DNA of 64,000 bases from Paenibacillus radicibacter (GTDB lineage Bacteria > Bacillota > Bacilli > Paenibacillales > NBRC-103111): assembly GCF_024721995.1 (NCBI RefSeq), contig NZ_JANQBC010000013.1:124001-188000 (forward strand), given 5' to 3'. Below, in pieces: positions 16,440 to 25,278 of the stretch. Position numbers and translations under genes: made by a program. Position 1 is the stretch's first letter. Each line of letters begins with the position of its first letter. A model generated the notes under the pieces. It saw nothing but the letters and a program-made list of their open reading frames with translations, ran no database searches and was not told the origin of the DNA.

Positions 16440-17960
16440 TTATAACAATTTTTGTTGATAGAACTGTCGCAATGGTTTCTGCAGCACCATATATCCATCT
16501 TGATATATTTGTTGATACTGTTGATGATGCTGTATATTCGGCTCTATGACACGATCTAGCGCTAGTCGTGACTGTTCGGACCCAATATGTCTCACTGCTT
16601 CATCCGTACTTGCAAATAGACCCGCTCCCATTCCACCAATCATCGCCGCACCCAGCAGTCCTGCCTCTGAAACGTTCGAGATTACCATTGTACATCCAGA
16701 TACGTCAGCTTTAGCTTGCATCAGGTGCAAATTACGCGTTCCTCCGCCTACAGCAATTACTCGATCAATCGTCTCACCGGCAACTTTTTCAGCCACACGA
16801 CGAATCGATTCCATCTCATAAGCAAGTCCTTCGAGCACAGCCTTGAGCATATCGCCTTTATCATGCTGCTTCGCAAGTCCGATAAATGCTGCTTTAGCAG
16901 ATGGGTCTGATTGCGGCGCACCGCTGCCTGACAAATACGGATAGTACAGAATACCTGTCGGACCTAACTTCGTGCGAGATAATAACTGCGCCATCTGCTC
17001 ATAAGTCAGCTCTTGATCCGCAAGTTTCGTTCGAAGCCATTCCACTGACCCGCCAGAAGCATTAATGCCGCCCATCCAGAAGTTGCGATTACCGCCTGCC
17101 ACATGGCATCCGTATGAAAGTCCCGTATCAAATTCCACTTTACCTAATGGACGATCTGGCAGTACACCAATCAATGTTTCAGCCGTTCCCATTGAATCAA
17201 ACACAATACCCGGATGAATAGCGCCTACAGACAATGCCGCGCATACATGATCATGTCCACCGATTGCAACAGTTGTAGATCCATGTACACCGAGCTCTGC
17301 CGCAAGTTCATTCTTCACCGTTCCAATCGAAGTACCTGCAGGCACCACATCAGGGAACAAGTCCGACTCCAATCCGAAATGGCGAATCCAATCTACATCC
17401 CAACTCTTCGTATCGATCCGATAAGCAAATGTACGAGCTGCCAGTGTGTAGTCTGTTGCCATCTTACCTGTTAAGCGATATGTAATGTAGTCAGCCATGG
17501 ATAGCCACTTCGCATTCGTCAAATTCACTTGTTCATGTTCACGAAGCCACAGTAGCTTAGCTAAACCCTGCTTGTAACTAGCGCGTAGTCCAGATTTGGC
17601 AAAGCGATCAAGTGGATCGCACTCACGACCGATTCGCTCCGCTTGATCCTTCGTTCGTGTATCGAACCAAGGGATAATAACGGAGCGCGGTTTATCGGAT
17701 TGTACATCCAGTACGAGTCCCGCCTCCGCCATGCTCGTAATACCGATACCGGAAATTTCACTAGGCTTGGCAGCTTGAGCCGCTTCTTGAATAACTTCTG
17801 CTACGGTGCGCCACAATGTTTCCGGTTCGTAATAATAGTGCCCTTCACTTGTCTGCTGCGTCGGTGTGGGTCTACTGGCAATTCGAATCGTTGAACCGTT
17901 GCCCGCAAACAAACCTGCCTTAATATTCGTTGTGCCTACATCAATTCCAAGTAACTTCAT
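16440..17960 (-). CDS. FGGY-family carbohydrate kinase
   Basis: This 506-residue sugar kinase begins MKLLGIDVGTTNIKAGLF, the phosphate-1 motif of the FGGY/actin-like ATPase fold. Further signatures are IGGHDHVCAAL in the middle and AVGGGTRN (adenosine motif) near residue 400. Length is normal for xylulose, glycerol or gluconate kinases. The substrate cannot be decided; no sugar transporter or isomerase is nearby. It is the last gene of a minus-strand run that starts at the heme A synthase. Confidence 0.87.
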   Translation of the reverse strand: MKLLGIDVGTTNIKAGLFAGNGSTIRIASRPTPTQQTSEGHYYYEPETLWRTVAEVIQEAAQAAKPSEISGIGITSMAEAGLVLDVQSDKPRSVIIPWFDTRTKDQAERIGRECDPLDRFAKSGLRASYKQGLAKLLWLREHEQVNLTNAKWLSMADYITYRLTGKMATDYTLAARTFAYRIDTKSWDVDWIRHFGLESDLFPDVVPAGTSIGTVKNELAAELGVHGSTTVAIGGHDHVCAALSVGAIHPGIVFDSMGTAETLIGVLPDRPLGKVEFDTGLSYGCHVAGGNRNFWMGGINASGGSVEWLRTKLADQELTYEQMAQLLSRTKLGPTGILYYPYLSGSGAPQSDPSAKAAFIGLAKQHDKGDMLKAVLEGLAYEMESIRRVAEKVAGETIDRVIAVGGGTRNLHLMQAKADVSGCTMVISNVSEAGLLGAAMIGGMGAGLFASTDEAVRHIGSEQSRLALDRVIEPNIQHHQQYQQIYQDGYMVLQKPLRQFYQQKLL

Positions 17961-17990
17961 TCGTTCCTTGCCCCCTCTTCCATCCTTGCA

Positions 17991-18314
17991 TTAATTCCGA
18001 GGTGCCCACAACATGATGCTAACTCCAACTAGACAGACAGCAGCCCCGATCCAGTCATACATATCCGGTGTTTTCTTATCGACTAACCAGCCCCAGAATA
18101 CAGCCAATATGACAAAAACTCCTCCATAAGCAGCGTAAACGCGGCCAAATGAAGGGAAGTTCTGTAAGGTAGGTATGATGCCATAGGCGATTAGAATTAC
18201 ACTTCCAACAATGCCGTACCAATACGGCTTCGATTCTCTAAGCCACAACCAGACGAGATAACCCCCGCCAATCTCAGCTAAGCCTGCTACAATAAATAGT
18301 ACGATAGCTAACAA
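17991..18314 (-). CDS. YnfA family (UPF0060) small membrane protein
   Basis: This 107-residue protein has four hydrophobic helices and the family features LAEIGGGYLVWLWLRE near the start and GRVYAAYGGVFV in the middle. Its fold resembles small multidrug resistance proteins, and YnfA relatives have been linked to efflux, but the physiological substrate is not known. The TTG start has only a weak ribosome site. It follows the SDR gene by 18 nt. Confidence 0.88.
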   Translation of the reverse strand: MLAIVLFIVAGLAEIGGGYLVWLWLRESKPYWYGIVGSVILIAYGIIPTLQNFPSFGRVYAAYGGVFVILAVFWGWLVDKKTPDMYDWIGAAVCLVGVSIMLWAPRN

Positions 18315-18332
18315 CTTCTTACACGCCCTTCA

Positions 18333-19130
18333 TTATTCTAAAGATGTCGCCTTCTTCTTTACAGGAATCGTCTTAATCGGGTCTAACCCGCCCGTAATAT
18401 CAATGACATTCCCCGTAATGAAGTCAGACTGTGGCAAGCATAGGAAGGCGATCATTCGTGACACATCTTCACCTGTACCTGGTCGTCCTCGCGGTGTTTC
18501 TTCATCAATGATATGTAGGGCCTCTGCAATCATCTTCTCTTTGTTTGCGCCTCGAATGTCACCCGGTGCGATCATATTGACTGTAATACCATTTGCTGCT
18601 TCTTCTTCTGCGAGTGTCTTTGTAAAAGAAACGAGTCCGACCTTCGCAGCTGCATATACAGCTCGATGCGGCCAACCTCTCGCTTCACTTGCTCGTCCAA
18701 ACCCAAAGTGAATAATACGTCCCCATCCAGATGTTCGCATATGCGGCAATACAAGTGCATCGAGTTGCATAACACTAAGCAAATTTCCCCGAACCAAGTA
18801 GTCAATCTCTTCTAAACTGTAGTCTGCAAATAGTCTGCGTTCACGTACGAACGGACCTGCATTGTTTACTAGAATATCAATGCCACCAAGAAGTCGCTGC
18901 GTCTCATCGACTAGTCGATGAACATCTGCCGTAATAGATACATCTGCTTGAATCGCAACTGCCTGAACGCCTACCTCTTGAATTTGGCTCACGAGGAGAT
19001 GTGCTTCGTTAACACTATGTACATAGTTCACTGCAATATCATAGCCTTGATGGGCTAGTGCCATCGCAGTTGTACGACCAAGTCCTGAGCTGCTGCCCGT
19101 TATGAGCGCAACTTTACGCTGTTCTATCAT
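18333..19130 (-). CDS. SDR-family NAD(P)-dependent oxidoreductase
   Basis: This 265-residue classical short-chain dehydrogenase has the nucleotide motif TGSSSGLG (residues 11-18), NNAG near residue 90 and the YxxxK catalytic pair in YAAAKVGL. The C-terminal motif GNVIDITGGLDP is typical of FabG-like members. A basic residue after the second strand is not evident, so the cofactor is uncertain. The ribosome site GGAGGGGA precedes the ATG. Confidence 0.88.
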   Translation of the reverse strand: MIEQRKVALITGSSSGLGRTTAMALAHQGYDIAVNYVHSVNEAHLLVSQIQEVGVQAVAIQADVSITADVHRLVDETQRLLGGIDILVNNAGPFVRERRLFADYSLEEIDYLVRGNLLSVMQLDALVLPHMRTSGWGRIIHFGFGRASEARGWPHRAVYAAAKVGLVSFTKTLAEEEAANGITVNMIAPGDIRGANKEKMIAEALHIIDEETPRGRPGTGEDVSRMIAFLCLPQSDFITGNVIDITGGLDPIKTIPVKKKATSLE

Positions 19131-19155
19131 GGTCTCCCCTCCATGCCATCTGATG

Positions 19156-19866
19156 CTATTTTCGAATATAAGTAAATACGGTTAGTAGGCAGCGACATAC
19201 CATCTCATACGCAGCATGCAAGTTCTGTGCATGTTCTTTCGCGTTCTCAATGCGGATTCGATCGTCATCTTGTCCTTCTACAAGACGCGAAAGAGCCAAA
19301 TCGTCCATCATATCCATATTGATGTAGTGAATTTCCATATTGCGCTGCTTGCGTAATTTCGCAAGTACATCCTTATGGTCTTGCTTCAACATAAATAAAT
19401 CATCATTTAACTTCACATGCAGATGATTCTGATACATATTACGAAGAACCGTAAAGAACGAATACTTGATCTTCATCTTCTCGGTTTGCAGTCCTAACGA
19501 CTCGTTCATGAAGTAACCCAATTTATCAAGAAGTGAGAACACGCGGATCAGACCATTTTTATAAAAATAAACAAAGCGATAATAGTCCATCTTCTCTTGC
19601 TCTGTCATCTCTTCAAGCAGTGGCTTGCTCACTTTCTCAGCAAATCGCCTAGCACAGTAAGTGCTCTGCTCCAGCTCATTGACGCCATCCACAAAAGCTG
19701 CGCACCAAAGTTCAAGCAAGCGCATTTTCTCAAGAGGAACAGTGAGGTTCGTCCGTCCTTCGGACAGGCCATGCTCCACATCACGAATCGCATCAAACAC
19801 ATGTTGTAGCTCTTCATTATTCACTCTTGGCGATTCATCGAATAGAAAACGCAGCATAACTCTCAC
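19156..19866 (-). CDS. Cthe_2314-like HEPN domain protein
   Basis: This 236-residue all-helical protein carries RNMEIH near residue 175, fitting the R-x4-6-H motif of HEPN domains, many of which are RNases or nucleotide-binding partners. The overall pattern fits the Cthe_2314-like HEPN family of Firmicutes. No adjacent MNT nucleotidyltransferase is present, so it is not a standard HEPN/MNT toxin-antitoxin pair. It lies 15 nt after ctaA and 25 nt before the SDR gene, which suggests cotranscription. Function unknown. Confidence 0.65.
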   Translation of the reverse strand: MRVMLRFLFDESPRVNNEELQHVFDAIRDVEHGLSEGRTNLTVPLEKMRLLELWCAAFVDGVNELEQSTYCARRFAEKVSKPLLEEMTEQEKMDYYRFVYFYKNGLIRVFSLLDKLGYFMNESLGLQTEKMKIKYSFFTVLRNMYQNHLHVKLNDDLFMLKQDHKDVLAKLRKQRNMEIHYINMDMMDDLALSRLVEGQDDDRIRIENAKEHAQNLHAAYEMVCRCLLTVFTYIRK

Positions 19867-19881
19867 CTCGGATACACAAGA

Positions 19882-20835
19882 TTAGGAACGGAAGTTATTC
19901 TTCTTCGAGACATTTAATTGTTGTGCAAAATGTGCATAGATCGTAAGTACGCACAAATAGCTTAGAATCGCAAACAATCCTGAAATTAACACTGCATGAA
20001 TTAACGCTGTTACCAAATACCAATCACTTTGTAAGGTGAATGTCACAGATGCACCACTGAAAATTTGTGCAACGAGCAGTCCAAGTGCCCACCAAGCGCC
20101 AATACGAACTTGCTCAATATCACGGAAACGAGTTACCGCAATCCTTACGACAACGATCGTGTATAGCAATAAGGCAAGTGCAATCACACGATGGGTGAAT
20201 ATAACACCTGTTGCACCTGTTAATTCGGGAATGATTTCCCCATTACAGAGCGGCCAACCTGAGCAACCGCCTGATGATTCTGTATGACGCACATAAGCGC
20301 CAAAGTATACAGCTACATATGTAAAAATTAGTGTTCCCCAAATCATAGCTGCAAAGCCAAGGGACATTTTGCGAAGAGACTGTGCGGCTTCCGCTGTGTT
20401 GTAATTCCCCCATTTTGTAAACACAAGCCATAATAATAAGGTGAAAGCAAATGCAATAAGTGATATACCAAAATGTAAGGCTTTAACGATTGAAGTTGGT
20501 TCAGATAGCGCTGCCATTGCGCCTAGATAAGCTTGAATAATCGTGAACAATCCTGCACCTGCTGAGAACCACTTCGCATCTTTACGCTTAATATAAATCC
20601 AGACCAATATAGTCGTAGCAAGCAGTAGTAGTCCTGCCGCTCCTGACACATAACGATGACTATACTCAATAAATTTCGAAATCGTAAATGCTGGAATAAA
20701 CTCTCCATGACATAGCGGCCATGTATCACCGCAAGCTTTACCTGAATCGGTCTTCGTTACGATGGCGCCGCCAATAAGTACGAATAACATCATGAGTGTT
20801 GTAAGGAAAGATAAGGTTTTTATACGTTTTTCCAA
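19882..20835 (-). CDS. ctaA: Heme A synthase CtaA
   Basis: This 317-residue protein has eight hydrophobic helices and the internal duplication typical of CtaA/COX15. Heme-binding histidines are in EYSHRYVSG and FTHRVIAL, and cysteine pairs in CGDTWPLCHG and CSGWPLCNG. It oxidises heme O to heme A for aa3-type cytochrome oxidase. The heme O synthase and Sco1 genes are at 37.7-39.3 kb, not adjacent as in Bacillus subtilis. TTG start. Confidence 0.93.
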   Translation of the reverse strand: MEKRIKTLSFLTTLMMLFVLIGGAIVTKTDSGKACGDTWPLCHGEFIPAFTISKFIEYSHRYVSGAAGLLLLATTILVWIYIKRKDAKWFSAGAGLFTIIQAYLGAMAALSEPTSIVKALHFGISLIAFAFTLLLWLVFTKWGNYNTAEAAQSLRKMSLGFAAMIWGTLIFTYVAVYFGAYVRHTESSGGCSGWPLCNGEIIPELTGATGVIFTHRVIALALLLYTIVVVRIAVTRFRDIEQVRIGAWWALGLLVAQIFSGASVTFTLQSDWYLVTALIHAVLISGLFAILSYLCVLTIYAHFAQQLNVSKKNNFRS

Positions 20836-20941
20836 AAATAAACACGCCCTGTCTCGATTGATTCCACCCTTAATTATAGCGATATTCTGAAAGCAATGCT
20901 ATTCACAATTGTGACAAACGATTGAAGGGCAAATGCAAAAA

Positions 20942-20978
20942 AAGACATGTTTCAGATTAAATCTGATAACATGTCTCT
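20942..20978. terminator. Terminator downstream of the thioredoxin-like gene
   Basis: AGACATGTT pairs with AACATGTCT and the inner TCAGATT with AATCTGA, giving one long stem; on the minus strand it is followed by TTTTTTT. It ends the thioredoxin-like unit before ctaA. Confidence 0.8.
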
Positions 20979-20990
20979 TTGCGTCTAGCC

Positions 20991-21335
20991 TTACTTGCTT
21001 AACTCTGTGGAAACTGCAATCGCACGATCAACGAATTGCTCGATTTCTTCACGTGTCTTACGTAATTTACTTACGAAACGAACAACTTCTTGGCCGTTAC
21101 GGAATGCAATAAAGCTTGGGATACCAAGGATGTTAAGCTCATCACACAAATCCAGTACCTCATCACGATCAAGCTCAATGAAAGTTACTTGATCTGCATA
21201 TTGTTTCTCTAAATCCGGCATAAAAGGATCGATGAAATGACAATCCTTGCACCATACCGCTTTAAATACCGCAATCGTCAATTTATCACCTGCGATAATA
21301 TCACGGAATTGCTGCTCTTGATTTACTTTTTGCAT
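20991..21335 (-). CDS. Thioredoxin-family protein
   Basis: This 114-residue thioredoxin-fold protein has the redox motif VWC29KDC32 and a cis-proline in LGIPSFIAF. The KD pair in the motif differs from canonical WCGPC, so it is a thioredoxin-like reductase or chaperone of unknown target rather than housekeeping TrxA. Ribosome site GAGGGGATCAAC. It stands alone between two terminated units. Confidence 0.87.
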   Translation of the reverse strand: MQKVNQEQQFRDIIAGDKLTIAVFKAVWCKDCHFIDPFMPDLEKQYADQVTFIELDRDEVLDLCDELNILGIPSFIAFRNGQEVVRFVSKLRKTREEIEQFVDRAIAVSTELSK

Positions 21336-21365
21336 GTTGATCCCCTCAAGCTTTCCTACAATGTG

Positions 21366-22934
21366 TTAGTCACGAGTAATCGTCACTAGCTGCGCTTCTT
21401 CGTTCCATGCTACTTTTGCGCCAAATTGGTCAGCAATGAAGCGAAGTGGAACAAAAGTAGAACCATTTTTGAGTGTTGCAGCTGCGTCCATATCCACGGA
21501 TTTACCATCCACAAGCGCAGTTTTAGAATCAATTGTTAAAACAATGACTTTACCTGTCCACTCATCAGTAATTGTAATTTTGTTTGCAGCTTCATCCCAT
21601 TTTACTAAACCGTCCAAGCTTTGTGCAACAAAACGAGCAGGTACCATCGTTGTGTCACTGTTTGCTTTATAAGGTGTTGGGAAACCATAATCCTCTGCGT
21701 CTGCTTCATCTTCAACGAACAAGTTAATGTTCTTCTTCGTTACTTTGAAGTCGTTCACAAGAAGCTTATACACATCAGATTGCGTATCCAAGTTTTTCAA
21801 CATTTTCGGAAGAGATAGTGAATCTGCTCCGTTTGGATCTGCAGGATTAACTACGATCGCGCCAGCAGATGTATCAATTGTATCCACTTTCACTGGCTTA
21901 TTTACGTTCCAATATTCATTCGTTACTTTAACATTAATCGATTTAGGTGCTGATTTATCGATACCCTCAGGCATTTTTACGTTAAACTCGACGTTTTGCT
22001 TGCGGATATTAAGTGAACTGTCCACAGCAACGTCGAATTTAATGCCGGAATCTTTAAGTAGGCTTGTAGAGAATGCATCTTCTTTCGCAAGGCTATCTAA
22101 ACCTTCGATAACTTTTGGAAGTTCAGCAACGATTGCTTGGTAGATGAAACCTACTGCAAGCTCTTTCTTCTCGAACATCGCTGGAAGCTCTCCTGCTTCT
22201 GGCGCTTGTTTCATTGCTTCTTTTACAATTGGAAGACCCACATCATATAAGCTGCCGATTAGGTCTTTCAAACCTTTCTCGTCTTTAGAGATGTTCGTTA
22301 ATAGTTCCTTCACGAATTGAATGATGTCAGCGCCATTTAGCTCACCATGCAAATTCACTAAGCTTACGCTTTCGCCATTAATTTTCTCAGTAACAGATTT
22401 AACGGAAACACCTTTAGGTGTTGTTGCGTTCTTCACGAAGAAGTCTGCAAATGTAGGTGCTAATTCTTTAATCTTGTCTTGAAGTTCTTTCTGGTTTAAA
22501 CCACTTTGTGCAAATAACATTAGCGTTGCATCATCTTGTCCTTTTAGATCCAAGACGATTGGCTTCTTCGCACCTTCGATTTGAATGGTCATTGCGTTCT
22601 TGTCTACTGCAAATTTAAACGGAACCGTACGTGTTCCAATACTTAACTTACCAGTTGTAGATACATTCTCATCTTGCTGCTTTGTATTGTCAAAAGTAAG
22701 TTTAATAGATTTAATAAGTTCAAACATTGCTTTATCTTCCGCAGGCAATGAAGAATTGTCACCAGGAACAACTTCAATTGCAATCGTTGAATTGGACTCA
22801 GAAGATGTTACTTTCATCCCATTTACCATTACTTTACTTGCATCAAATCCCGCCAAACTTGAGCAGCCTGTAAGCACCAAGAGCATTACTGCTAGACTCG
22901 CGCTTAGAAGCAATTTCCATTTTTTCAACAACAT
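21366..22934 (-). CDS. Copper-amine-oxidase-like stalk-domain lipoprotein
   Basis: This 522-residue protein has a lipoprotein signal (LVLTGC, Cys24). The large middle part has no family I recognise. The C-terminal third is the 'copper amine oxidase N-terminal-like' stalk domain common in paenibacilli, with the repeated motifs VPARFVAQSL and VPLRFIADQFGAKVAWN near the end. No enzymatic site is visible. It is probably a surface-anchored protein that binds cell wall or other proteins. Confidence 0.75.
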   Translation of the reverse strand: MLLKKWKLLLSASLAVMLLVLTGCSSLAGFDASKVMVNGMKVTSSESNSTIAIEVVPGDNSSLPAEDKAMFELIKSIKLTFDNTKQQDENVSTTGKLSIGTRTVPFKFAVDKNAMTIQIEGAKKPIVLDLKGQDDATLMLFAQSGLNQKELQDKIKELAPTFADFFVKNATTPKGVSVKSVTEKINGESVSLVNLHGELNGADIIQFVKELLTNISKDEKGLKDLIGSLYDVGLPIVKEAMKQAPEAGELPAMFEKKELAVGFIYQAIVAELPKVIEGLDSLAKEDAFSTSLLKDSGIKFDVAVDSSLNIRKQNVEFNVKMPEGIDKSAPKSINVKVTNEYWNVNKPVKVDTIDTSAGAIVVNPADPNGADSLSLPKMLKNLDTQSDVYKLLVNDFKVTKKNINLFVEDEADAEDYGFPTPYKANSDTTMVPARFVAQSLDGLVKWDEAANKITITDEWTGKVIVLTIDSKTALVDGKSVDMDAAATLKNGSTFVPLRFIADQFGAKVAWNEEAQLVTITRD

Positions 22935-23093
22935 CTTACCACTCCCTATGTATGTATTGAGTTAATAGTCATAACTCTACAAATGTTTATACGTAAGAAT
23001 ACGAGAATAGTCGCACAAAATTGTAAATTGATCTTTACAATTAAAATCGACACCGAATCAAATTCCAGCGCCGTCTTCGTAAAAACACAATAT

Positions 23094-25031
23094 TTAAAGC
23101 GCTCTAGCTGCATGATCTGCTTCTGCAATTGCATTGAGCGCACGTCTTGCCTTAAGTGCATCGCCCACAACATGACAGGGTATGCCCATAGCCTCACACT
23201 GCTCTTCTAATGCCTTCGTCGGAGTCGATCTTACACCAATCGCAATAACAACCGAGTCACATGCAATCTCCTGAAGCTTACCGCCATGCTCGACTACAAC
23301 TTTGCCCTCTTCAATCGATATACATTTCGCCTCAACCATCGGAGTGATGCCTGCCATGTAGATGTTCTCCATCACACAGATTTTGCGAAGTTGACCTAGA
23401 TCAGCAGCGACTTCACGATTCATCTCGACAACTGTTACTTTCTGGTGCTCTTTCTCAGCAAGAAGTTCTGCAACTTCAAGTCCAACGAGTCCACCACCTA
23501 CAACAACAACATGCCCCTTAGGCTTCACTTTGCCTTTAAGCACATCATGCGAATTGCTGACATGCGGCAGATTTACACCTGGAATTGCAGGAATGATCGA
23601 CTCTGCACCAATTGCAATAATCGCTGCATCTGGCTTGATCTCTTCAATTAAAGCTGGCGTTACAGGCGTATTCAGACGAATTTCCACACCTACTCGGCGT
23701 GCTTCTCCACCTTCCCATACGGCTGCAGCTGTCATCTCTTCCTTACGAGGAGCTACACCTGCGAGCAGGAACTGACCACCAAGCGTATCGGTTGCTTCAC
23801 ATAGAATCGGATGATGCCCACGATGTTTAAGGGTAATTGCTGCATGTAATCCACCCATGCCACCACCTGCGATGAGCACCTTCTTCGGTGCTGTCGTCTT
23901 CTGTAATTCCATCTCGCGTTCGCGTCCAAGAGCAGGATTGCGGAGACATGTAATGTACGGCTGGTTCGGATCACAGAATCCATCAAAGCATCCTTGGTTG
24001 CACCCTACACAGCGAACAATCTCATCTTCAAGCCCTGCCATCGCCTTGTTGCAGAATTCAGGGTCAGCAAGCTGTGCACGACCAATGACCACCATGTCTG
24101 CTTTATCTGCTGCTAGAATGTCCTCTGCTAACTGAGGTTCGTTAATGCGACCTACAGCAATCGTCGGCAGCCCTACTTCCGCACGGATTTGCGCAGCATT
24201 ATCTACGTTAAAACCTTGTGGAATGTCCACTGGAGGCACTTCATATTTAATCGCTGCTGTGATGATATTGCCACGCGATACGTCTAGCACATCAACACCT
24301 GCTTCTTTCGCCAACTTGCAGTAGGCGATTGTGTCTTCAATCGTAAGACCACCCTCTAGATAGTCATCATGTGCATCGACACGCATGAAGATTGGCATCT
24401 CACCCGGTACATTGTTACGAATTTCACGTATTACAGCAAGCGGAAATCGGCATCGATTTTCAAAAGATCCCCCATACTCATCTTGTCGATGATTCAGCGC
24501 TGGGCTTAGGAACGAATGCAGCATATAGTTATGGGCACTATGAATCTCCACACAATCAAAACCTGCTTCAACTGCCCGTCTAGCCGCCGCACCAAAAGCT
24601 TGTACAACCTCATCAATCACTTCGATCGATGCCCCAGGAATCGTGTACTCTGGACTTACTGGCATATCACTTGGCAAAATCACCATCGCTGATGAGTCAC
24701 CACTAACCGCAAGTCCACCCTGCCATAATTGCAAAGACGATTTCCCGCCTGCTTCGCGAATTGCATCTGCCATTTTACGAAGACCAGGAATGAATTTATC
24801 ATCTGATATATTTAAAAATTTCGCCGGCGCACTTGGAGCATGCACACTGCAAACCTCTACAATATTGAGTCCACAACCACCTTTTACGCGAGCAACATGG
24901 TAATCGATCAGCTGCTGCGTCACATACCCTTGCGTATCTGCCATCTTCGTTCCCATTGCTGGAAAAATTACGCGGTTCTTAAGCTCTAACCCTTTTAATT
25001 GAATTTTGCTAAATAACTGTTTGAATTTCAT
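23094..25031 (-). CDS. Old-yellow-enzyme / 2,4-dienoyl-CoA-reductase-type flavoprotein
   Basis: This 645-residue protein has the three-part layout of 2,4-dienoyl-CoA reductase and trimethylamine dehydrogenase. An FMN-binding TIM barrel (1-340) includes CVEIHSAHNYMLHSFLSP. A 4Fe-4S site follows in CVGCNQGCFDG with a further cysteine in YITCLRNP. A C-terminal pyridine-nucleotide disulfide domain has IAGGGMGGL and VVVGGGLVGLEVAELL. It should reduce an activated C=C bond with NAD(P)H. The divergent AraC regulator 247 nt away probably controls it. Substrate unknown. Confidence 0.88.
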   Translation of the reverse strand: MKFKQLFSKIQLKGLELKNRVIFPAMGTKMADTQGYVTQQLIDYHVARVKGGCGLNIVEVCSVHAPSAPAKFLNISDDKFIPGLRKMADAIREAGGKSSLQLWQGGLAVSGDSSAMVILPSDMPVSPEYTIPGASIEVIDEVVQAFGAAARRAVEAGFDCVEIHSAHNYMLHSFLSPALNHRQDEYGGSFENRCRFPLAVIREIRNNVPGEMPIFMRVDAHDDYLEGGLTIEDTIAYCKLAKEAGVDVLDVSRGNIITAAIKYEVPPVDIPQGFNVDNAAQIRAEVGLPTIAVGRINEPQLAEDILAADKADMVVIGRAQLADPEFCNKAMAGLEDEIVRCVGCNQGCFDGFCDPNQPYITCLRNPALGREREMELQKTTAPKKVLIAGGGMGGLHAAITLKHRGHHPILCEATDTLGGQFLLAGVAPRKEEMTAAAVWEGGEARRVGVEIRLNTPVTPALIEEIKPDAAIIAIGAESIIPAIPGVNLPHVSNSHDVLKGKVKPKGHVVVVGGGLVGLEVAELLAEKEHQKVTVVEMNREVAADLGQLRKICVMENIYMAGITPMVEAKCISIEEGKVVVEHGGKLQEIACDSVVIAIGVRSTPTKALEEQCEAMGIPCHVVGDALKARRALNAIAEADHAARAL

Positions 25032-25160
25032 ATCGATCTGTCTCCCTTCGATCTTAGGAATCTAATGTTTGACTTGATACCGACAGTATAACATTGTGCA
25101 TTTTGGAACAAAGTCTATTTCGTCCACAAAACTTTCGTTTTTTAAGGTCAAATTCGTGAA

Positions 25161-25194
25161 TTATCACACATCTTACTACTTGCTTAAGTGATAA
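25161..25194. promoter_or_regulatory. Possible operator between the flavoprotein and the AraC-type regulator
   Basis: TTATCAC (25161-25167) and GTGATAA (25188-25194) form an inverted repeat with centres 27 nt apart in the divergent intergenic region. The position fits binding by a dimeric or double-HTH regulator, but the arms are short. Confidence 0.35.
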
Positions 25195-25278
25195 CTTCAT
25201 ACATAAAGCTAGACATTTTTATGTAAATCCCTATCATTTTTTTGAAAATAAAGCTTTGGTGAAGGAGCAACATTCCAT

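Noticed and set aside
21366-22934. Copper amine oxidase enzyme
   Set aside because: Only the N-terminal-like stalk domain is present; no catalytic oxidase domain or topaquinone motif.
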